The position numbers were made by a program, and so were the translations under genes. The notes beneath the pieces were generated by a model that saw nothing but the letters and a program-made list of their open reading frames with translations, made no database searches and was not told where the DNA came from. From Pararge aegeria (taxonomy: Eukaryota > Arthropoda > Insecta > Lepidoptera > Nymphalidae), in contig NC_053181.1 in assembly GCF_905163445.1 (NCBI RefSeq), positions 7,130,001 through 7,194,000 on the forward strand: a DNA stretch of 64,000 nt, written 5' to 3'. Numbering within the stretch: position 1 is the stretch's first letter; each line of letters begins with the position of its first letter. This document shows positions 59,301-64,000 of this stretch, in pieces.

Positions 59301-62300
59301 CCTAGATCCTAATCTCTAACTTTTCAAGTTATGTGAAAATTACCAATTTCGCTTACTTTGTCTTATTTCTTTCTTCCAGTTACAACTCATAAAGGCTTAC
59401 TGTCATGGCTTACAGCAGTATTATTTTTAAATGACAGTTTATGTGTCTTAAAAAGAAGGAATAAAATTCTGAAAAAAAACTCGTTCTGAAAAAATACTCA
59501 TCGATTCAAGCGCTGTTTTACGCACCATATTAAATCACATATAGAGCAAAAAAAATAATAAATAATTAATTAATGTTATTTTTAGAACGAAGAAGGAAGT
59601 GAATGGATACGAGCTATAAAGCGGTTATGTTATATTATTAATATAATATAATTTTACAAATATCCTCATCGTAGTTTCTCGAATCATCGTAGTCATAATA
59701 TAAACCGGACGTCCAGGTCCTAAGGCTTACGAATTACCAAATTCCAGTTCTTCAAATTATTTACCATTTATTGATTTTAGATTCGCTAGTTATTTTACGC
59801 ATCTCCTCATTTGAGATTTTATCTTTTTTTTATTTAATCAGATTATTAGTGTTTTGTGACTGTCGCTCTCACCATGGCCATAGTCAGTAAACATATTCCA
59901 GAGCCATAAGTAATCATTGTCACTGCGAAGACTTTGGTCTTCAGGATCAAGGAATAGGAAGAAAATATGTCACGAAGCATATCCAAGTTGCATACTCATC
60001 TACAATAGTAGGCAAATTGCTCACATTGAGGTACGTAGCTACCTAGTTAGTTTGCTAGAGACTATCCCCCAAACACGGTACAGCAAAGATTGATTGTAAA
60101 TGCAATGAAACGGTATTTTGAATCAATCTACAAAATAATCAATTTCACGAAATTAGTGAGTTATCAGAGCGATCAATATTAAAACGTTTAAAACTTTTTC
60201 TTACTTGGAGATTAGTTGATCGACCGCTTTGTACCTTGTTGGTATAGTTTACAAGTTCGAATTTAGATCACAAGGTTTTTAATGGGTGTTTCTGTTCGAA
60301 CCCCAAAGTTGCGTCTAGTGTCCATCAGTGTGACATTTATTACACTAATGGTGATTATGAAAAGCGGATCACTTATATTATGCTAATCAATATAGAAAGC
60401 GGAATGTCGCAGTTCACATTTGAATCCCATTCGAAGTACTTTTGTCGTAAGTATTGCTAGTAGGTACAAGCTTAACGCTCAGTTGGGGAGGAAGGGGGAA
60501 AATATATCATATTTGAACCTTTAAAGTCTTATAAGTAAAACCCCTTCCGTTGCTGCACTTGAGTAATAAATATATATACGTTTTATACATCGGTAATGAG
60601 ATATTCGCGTGCAGTGTCTACGCCATTGGCCTCTAACCTCGGCTAGTGCAGATTTTGTACTAAGCGTCCTTACTATAAAACTACTTAGTATAAAATCTGC
60701 ACGTTCAAAACTCTCGAGACACTTTTGAGTATTTCAGTATAACAACGGAGTTAAATTCTCTTCTATGCCACGTGTGAAAATAAGACATTCTGACACAATC
60801 AATGATTAACCCGATTTTATAAAAGCCTATATATCTATTTTATCATTAAGAAGCCCATATATTATATTTTATTTATATAAATATTGAATATTTGTTTAAT
60901 TATTTGAGAGGGTACTATACTCTCCAGTAAGTCTCTTTGTCACTAAGTCAAGATTTGATGAAGAGAGCCCATAAAAATTTAGAGAAATTCTCAAATTTCC
61001 TAGCCATGTCTCAATCTCAAATAAAAATCCAATCTTTTAATGATTCTATGATTGTATTTTTTTTAAACGTTCCACGCTGGCTTCCGAAGTGTAGGCGAAC
61101 TTAAGGTTTCAAACAAGGTTTTTAAAGTCTATTTTTGTCTGGAGTTTCTGCACCCTATGCTCGAAAACTACTTTACGTTTGGAAGCTTGCAAAACTCGCA
61201 CTAAGTGTACAGTAGCTTGGTGACGGCCATGATGGCTGTAATTACCATAATCAAGGATTTAAACGCTATCATTTACCGGCATTACTAGAGAATATAAATA
61301 CAGTAGTGAAACTTAATACATTGATATTATACGTAGCTATTACATACGAAGATAGATAAGTAGAGGAGTTATATGTTCGCAATTTTTATAAAGTTAGTAT
61401 TACCTACCGACAATATTCAAAGCTTGGAAGTGGTATAAGTATGTGAAAGTTCATTTGGTTGTTTTAATATTATTTAGGTTTCCTTTGCGGTACTTACGGG
61501 CTCTTATGGTGTATCTTAAGTGTGCCCATAAGACAATAATGCGAAACAGGTTGACAACCTTGGCGCAGCAGAAAGTCGCGAGTTCGCGGAGGCGATTTGG
61601 AAAATATAATTTCTAAATTCTCTCTGGTCTGGTCTGGTGGGAGAGACTTTGGCCGTCGCTGGTTACCACCCTACCGAGCAAGGCCGTTCCGGTACGATTT
61701 CGCGTAGATACTGATTAGGGGTATAGGTTTAATATAACTGCTTTACCCCGTAACAGGTTAGCCCGTTACTATTTTAAAATGTATCGTTACTTACCATAAG
61801 GTTAAATTTCAATCAAAGGCTATCAGTAGACAGTAAAGACATCATTATCATAATTGCAGCTTGCAGACGCTCACTGCTGAGTGTAGGCAAAGGCCTATGT
61901 TCAGCAGTGAACGCCCAAGAACGCCACCACACCCGGTTCTCCGCCTTCCTGATCCACCTACTCTCTTAACGTCGTCGGTCCATTGTGCTGGAGGGCGTCT
62001 GACACTCCTCTTGCTTGCTTCCTAGTGGACGAAATTAGAAACGAAGGTATCCGCAGGAGAGCCAGTCACTGACATAGCCCAAACCATTAGCAAGTTGAAG
62101 TGGCAATGGGCGGTTCCTATGCCGTTGGACCAGGAAAGAAGTATAGTGGTGTCTATACATAAGTGTAAGAAAACTCATTTCCGACTTACCATTTGTGGAC
62201 CCGCAATCTGCACACACTTGGTTCCCGGGCAGCGAACGTACAGCCCTTATTATGGACCGCTGTAGATCCAACAATGAGTGCCCGTTGTCGTTGCTCTCCC

Positions 62301-62414
62301 CCGCCTGCTGGTGAAACGCCCTCATCAGTGCTCCTTCTTTACAATTGACAAGAACCGATGTCCATGCTCGCTGCTCGTTTTCGTCTTCCGCTTGAAAATG
62401 GTAGGTACGGTTGT
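47189..62414 (-). CDS. Asap: Asap: ArfGAP with BAR, PH, ankyrin and SH3 domains; 3' part, 10 exons including one newly inferred
   Basis: Joined exons in the window (minus strand): 62414-62190, 58006-57784, 56891-56711, 56396-56115, 55248-55129, 54321-54120, 52367-52245, 51697-51576, 48374-48180, 47389-47189. All borders are GT/AG and all phases agree, giving about 623 residues with the inferred exon or 558 without. Order of domains: end of the PH domain ('NRTYHFQAEDENEQRAW'), ArfGAP, ankyrin repeats, acidic 'INIDWNLSHDDGSTDFSDDD', Ser/Pro-rich linker with PxxP motifs, and SH3. The ArfGAP finger is C-x2-C-x17-C-x2-C with the C-x4-R arginine. Asap proteins stimulate GTP hydrolysis by Arf and link membrane curvature to actin and signalling through SH3 ligands. 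The N-terminal BAR and most of PH lie outside the window to the right. Closest in layout to vertebrate ASAP1/2. Confidence 0.96.
47435..47642 (-). repeat. SINE family C copy with TA microsatellite
   Basis: In the Asap intron before the SH3 exon. Same blocks as 18430-18656: 'catatcgccatctagcccca', 'gatgactgatgaa' and, at the right, 'tgggaatcgaacccacggcc' and 'gggtcgctgcccactgtgcc', which resemble tRNA box B and A read in reverse. A (TA)n run lies at about 47532-47553. Confidence 0.82.
48180..48374 (-). CDS. Asap: Asap exon: Ser/Arg-rich 65-codon exon, inferred (possible cassette)
   Basis: Acceptor TTATCTTACAG ends at 48375 and donor GTGAGC begins at 48179. The 195 bases between are open in phase 0 at both sides, matching the phase-0 end of the preceding exon and phase-0 start of the SH3 exon. 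It encodes 'DSSLELCDISDGLDD' and 'CDSSRSRERSRRCDSRSLD' then 'SDTSSVHSRSPSTS', low-complexity serine-rich sequence like other Asap linkers. Length divisible by three means it may be skipped without a frameshift. Confidence 0.75.
48375..51575. other. Asap intron, no further exon recognised
   Basis: AT-rich intron DNA. Open frames at 49786-49980 and 51021-51209 show no domain or splice support. Confidence 0.5.
51576..51697 (-). CDS. Asap: Asap exon: PxxP-rich linker
   Basis: Encodes 'GVSGVASVSKHRPQQPPPTP' and 'RDEPTPPPRK', strong SH3-binding type motifs. Acceptor TATACAG, donor GTAAGA, ends in phase 0. Confidence 0.92.
51735..51900 (-). repeat. SINE family B fragment in an Asap intron
   Basis: A '(atc)n atatcaacccattactgg' tail at the left, then 'ctctacagggcacagct', 'gtgtggattggtggacttc' and 'acacctttgagaacattat', the complement of the family's 3' half. 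A short direct repeat of 'actaggctcac' follows at 51893-51930. Confidence 0.8.
52245..52367 (-). CDS. Asap: Asap exon: proline-rich linker
   Basis: Encodes 'NIGSLKKRAAPLPPAVALS' then 'HPPPHPRSTPSPSADS', SH3-ligand-like. Acceptor TTCCAG, donor GTGAGT, starts with two bases of Tyr and ends in phase 1. Confidence 0.92.
53105..53870 (-). repeat. Decayed tandem copies of the Asap linker exon
   Basis: Three copies of the exon's 3' half plus following intron lie downstream of the functional exon. Copy at about 53630-53850 keeps 'GDSPVLRS' and a donor but has an internal deletion of about 7 bases. Copy at about 53385-53600 reads 'PVLCSRSSTCDSLHQSPS' and 'KLPWKPNV' with an intact donor GTGAGT. Copy at about 53105-53260 keeps only 'acttacaaacattgg' and 'aggagtcactcgatg' traces. 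Intron landmarks ('cacagtaacatc', 'ataaaagt...aatatgtatac') repeat in register. Confidence 0.8.
53875..54010 (+). repeat. LINE-derived fragment within the tandem exon array
   Basis: 'cctcttcctgcggtcgtttt', 'acgaggcgactaagggaata' and 'cgcctgcccagcg' match the family seen in reverse at 41-146. It lies between the functional exon and its first decayed copy and probably removed that copy's 5' half. Confidence 0.55.
54120..54321 (-). CDS. Asap: Asap exon: Ser/Gly/Pro-rich linker (functional copy of the tandem set)
   Basis: Encodes 'QNGSVTPEKKCPRSRPPSYA', a glycine run, 'SPVLRSRSSTCDSLHHAPP' and 'TPTTLPRKPNV'. Acceptor TTACAG, donor GTGAGT, ends in phase 1 and joins the next exon as Tyr. Its 3' half is repeated in decayed form three more times downstream. 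Confidence 0.92.
55129..55248 (-). CDS. Asap: Asap exon: acidic segment after the ankyrin repeats
   Basis: A 40-codon, phase-0 exon, 'DKREKSIYENINIDWNLS' then 'STDFSDDDTVIDER'. The 'WNL...DD' block is conserved in ASAP proteins. Acceptor TTCCAG, donor GTGAAT. Confidence 0.94.
56115..56396 (-). CDS. Asap: Asap exon: ankyrin repeats
   Basis: A 94-codon exon, phase 0 at both ends, with 'GETALHLAISRELGDGS', 'LHIVDFLVQNGG', 'GMTALHLCAAIDRTEPMKLL' and 'NGRTALQIARQLG'. Acceptor TTATAG, donor GTAAGT. Confidence 0.96.
56711..56891 (-). CDS. Asap: Asap exon: ArfGAP end and first ankyrin part
   Basis: Encodes 'ERLRFIREKYVYRAWAART' and 'LLQAYAEGADLASVLP', the helix linking ArfGAP to ankyrin repeats. 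Acceptor AACAG, donor GTAAGA, ends in phase 0. Confidence 0.95.
57035..57165 (+). repeat. LINE 3' tail and GAC/GAT-rich run in an Asap intron
   Basis: 'ttggaactccctacaaaaga' followed by 'cctatgtccagcagtggacg' is the 3' tail of an RTE-like LINE. It runs into a simple repeat of gac/gat triplets (about 57100-57160). Confidence 0.65.
57443..57605 (+). repeat. Dispersed repeat in an Asap intron
   Basis: 'ttcatttatttcaagtaggc', 'gtgactctaccaccggtac', 'ggaaggcagattctaccg' and 'gaagaagccggcaataaact' form a repeat common in Lepidoptera, with an inverted fragment at 4835-4925. Confidence 0.7.
57784..58006 (-). CDS. Asap: Asap exon: ArfGAP catalytic core
   Basis: Encodes 'DPTWLSTNFGVIVCIECSG', the remaining two zinc cysteines, then 'SHRELGVHISRIQSLTLD' with the catalytic arginine and the conserved helix 'LLLARNMGNQMFNEVME'. 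Ends in phase 2 at GTAAGT. Confidence 0.96.
58424..58670 (+). repeat. SINE family A copy in the Asap ArfGAP intron
   Basis: A well-kept head: 'ccttggcgcaacagtgagcg', 'cccgggttcgattcccggca', then 'ctcgtctggtctaatgg' and 'gacgctaagcgatttag'. The middle is shortened compared with 17848-18165. Confidence 0.82.
59235..59335 (+). repeat. SINE family B head fragment
   Basis: 'gcggtcatagcctagtggg' and 'acttcaacttcactttggg' are the tRNA-like head of family B, then 'caagttatgtg' and loss of similarity. This is a 3'-lacking piece. Confidence 0.55.
59336..61552. other. Asap intron without recognised genes
   Basis: AT-rich. The only structured signal I noticed is the 19-bp hairpin at 60646-60702. Confidence 0.45.
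60646..60702. other. Short strong hairpin
   Basis: Arms 60646-60664 and 60684-60702 pair over 19 bases with a single G-T wobble, around a 19-base loop. The left arm is 'gtgcagattttgtactaag'. It sits in an Asap intron. It could be a transposon tip, a small-RNA precursor or chance. Confidence 0.7.
61553..61845 (+). repeat. SINE family A copy
   Basis: 'ccttggcgcagcagaaagtc', 'ctctggtctggtctggtggg', 'cgtagatactgattagggg' and 'taacaggttagcccgttact'. The box B region is deleted. Confidence 0.75.
61850..62015 (-). repeat. Dispersed LINE-like fragment in an Asap intron
   Basis: 'gcaaaggcctatgttcagca' and 'ggttctccgccttcctgatc' followed by 'cggtccattgtgctggaggg' are phrases of a recurring lepidopteran repeat. 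No frame is preserved. Confidence 0.5.
62190..62414 (-). CDS. Asap: Asap exon: end of PH domain and start of ArfGAP finger
   Basis: Acceptor TTTCAG; two bases complete the previous codon. It encodes 'NRTYHFQAEDENEQRAW' (last PH strand and helix), a linker, 'LPGNQVCADCGSTN' with the first two zinc cysteines, and ends in phase 1 at GTAAGT. Confidence 0.95.
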
Positions 62415-62514
62415 CTGAAACAGTAACATATTGAGGGTATGAAATTTAAACTATCAAAATCCGCGACTAAAATAACCTTTCCCAACGATGCGTACAAACT
62501 TAGTCGTCATCATT

Positions 62515-62640
62515 ATCAAGCCAATACCCGCCCACTACACGGCACGGGTCTCCTCCCAGGTTAAGGCCTTAGTCCACCACACTGAGCCAGTGTGGATTTG
62601 TAGACTTCACGCGCTCTTGAGAATATTGGATACTGACAAG
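62515..62640 (-). repeat. SINE family B fragment
   Basis: 'tacccgcccactacacggca', 'tctcctcccaggttaaggcc', 'gccagtgtggatttgtagac' and 'cacgcgctcttgagaatatt' are complements of the family's 3' half. Confidence 0.75.
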
Positions 62641-63067
62641 ATAGAAGCAGGCGTTACTTTTATTTGCGTAATTCCAAACACAAGCTTAATTGGCTATACT
62701 CTATGATTGCTAAAAACTTAACAATTATTCATTGTATTTTTAACATCACGAGGATGCTCCGCTATCGGGGCGAAACGTGCGTAAAGAGTGCATTGCTTAA
62801 GAGAACCTAAACCTTAGTCTGCGACGATAAAATCTTCCCCAGCGATGGCCAATAACCGTTAAAGATACAAGTACCTACGAGCGAAATTATTCGCTAGGAT
62901 ATAAATAAAACACAGGTGGCAGCGCCGACATATCATTTTTAGGAACGCAATGTACAACAATACATTTCGAATGCCCGAATAATTTGTGTACTCAATTTCA
63001 GGCTGGCCATAAAATCGTGTGATATTTTTATACGTGCTAGTGAAAACTGACATACTAGTTCACAGGC

Positions 63068-63618
63068 TTTTAGAGGTACAATATTTACTGTCTCTGAGAC
63101 TTATCTGTGAAACCGAAACTCTTATTGTTTGAGTAAACCACTGTCCTACTTTTTAATGAAAGAAATCAGATACAACCCTAATCATCAACCCATTACAGGC
63201 CCAATACAGGACACGGGTCACCTTTAGAATGAGGAAGTTTAAGGTAGTAGGTAGTCTACCACACTGGTCCAGTTCGGATTGGTAGACTTCACACGCCGTT
63301 GAGAACACTATAGAGAACTCTCAAGCATGCAGGTTTCCTCAAGATGTTGTCCTTCCCCGTTTAAGCAAGTGATATTTGAATTGCTTAAATTAAAAACGCA
63401 CATAACTCCGAAAAGTCAGTGGTGCGTGCCTACAACCCTATCACATGCAAATTAAAATAAAGTGACTCCTGTCTTTTTAGTAGGTACGCGTCGCGTAGCG
63501 TACGTACTATGCCCGTGTCGGACTTTTATCTTCAATAGGGTTGTCATAAGTACACACTTAGCAGTTTTGAATTTGTACGGGAAAATAATTAAGCTTCTTT
63601 TGATTTAATATTTTTACA
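63068..63618 (+). repeat. Dispersed repeat (family D) split by a SINE
   Basis: The left part (63068-63180) and right part (63431-63618) together match 33929-34218: 'tttagaggtacaatatttac', 'gagacttatctgtgaaaccg', 'agtgactcctgtcttttta', 'cttcaatagggttgtcataa' and 'agcttcttttgatttaatat'. Confidence 0.85.
63181..63430 (-). mobile_element. SINE family B inserted in family D repeat
   Basis: An exact 10-bp duplication, 'tacaacccta', flanks it at 63171-63180 and 63431-63440. The element is reversed and truncated just after its box B region ('ggcacgcacc' on the minus strand). The other family D copy shows the empty site. Confidence 0.88.
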
Positions 63619-64000
63619 CGTATATTTTGTGAGGAAAAAAAACTGCACAAAATGTTTAAACATTTAATAGGTTTTGATATAAACCTATGTATAAAGATTT
63701 TATTTAAGTTCACTAAAGATAAATCGAAACGGATACTTTGGTGTCAAAGATAGTTAGGTGTATTTGCGCTAAATATCTTTTTTTTTTTAAATAAGTAGTG
63801 ATGAAACAAATACTGCTAAAATCCGTATTGTTTTTGATTGCAAATTGATAATGCCTACAAGTCTAAATTTACTGTTGCCTCATTCCAAATGTGTCAATTA
63901 CAAAACGCTTTGAAGCCGGCAACACTGTTTTCAAACATTGTCACGAACAGATAATTTTACTTATCAACAGAACAGCGCGTGATTTCCAAATGAAAATTGG
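63619..64000. other. Asap intron to the window edge, nothing recognised
   Basis: No PH or BAR coding exon is visible on the minus strand here, so the next upstream Asap exon must lie outside the window. Confidence 0.5.

Overview
The window is nuclear DNA of an insect, almost certainly a moth or butterfly (Lepidoptera). The background is AT-rich. Genes are split by introns with GT/AG borders. Most of the remaining space is filled with repeats of kinds typical of Lepidoptera: at least three tRNA-headed SINE families, RTE-like LINE pieces, a Helitron with CTAG end, a mariner copy, and foldback MITE-like elements. I see no bacterial, viral or CRISPR content. Repeat family names are from memory of their character, not from a database search.

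Three protein-coding genes are clear. (1) A plus-strand gene with a single coding exon at 28003-30579 encodes an 858-residue secreted/transmembrane leucine-rich-repeat protein with a very acidic juxtamembrane stretch. It resembles insect Windpipe-type LRR proteoglycans, but that orthology is tentative. Its upstream non-coding exon(s) lie at an unknown distance to the left, behind a splice acceptor at 27988-27989. (2) A complete minus-strand gene of eight coding exons between 40175 and 31011 encodes the mitochondrial hydroxyacid-oxoacid transhydrogenase (iron-type alcohol dehydrogenase ADHFE1/HOT; T3dh in flies). I rebuilt 462 residues with every splice phase agreeing. It converges tail-to-tail on the LRR gene; the stop codons are about 430 bases apart. 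(3) The 3' two-thirds of the minus-strand ArfGAP gene Asap lies between 62414 and 47189: end of PH domain, ArfGAP zinc finger, ankyrin repeats, proline-rich linker and C-terminal SH3. The BAR domain and most of the PH domain lie beyond the right edge.

Layout: 1-28 kb is gene-poor and rich in repeats, including nested SINEs at 2.2-2.8 kb, an RTE-like LINE at 7.2-8.5 kb and a Helitron with a 140-bp internal minisatellite at 10.4-12.3 kb. The LRR and ADHFE1 genes occupy 28-40 kb; ADHFE1 introns 1 and 2 carry LINE and mariner remains. 40-47 kb is a repeat-poor spacer with one possible small, frameshifted gene at 45.3-45.6 kb. 47-62 kb is Asap, and the last 1.5 kb is an Asap intron holding a dispersed repeat interrupted by a SINE.

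The observations I rate highest are: a 195-bp in-frame Asap exon (48180-48374) with no start codon, lying antisense to a longer but probably spurious ORF; a decaying tandem array of one proline-rich-region Asap exon (53.1-54.3 kb); and a perfect 24-bp palindrome inside the mariner transposase that looks like a template-switch event. I did not find a convincing new multi-gene system. The three genes show no evident functional link beyond adjacency.
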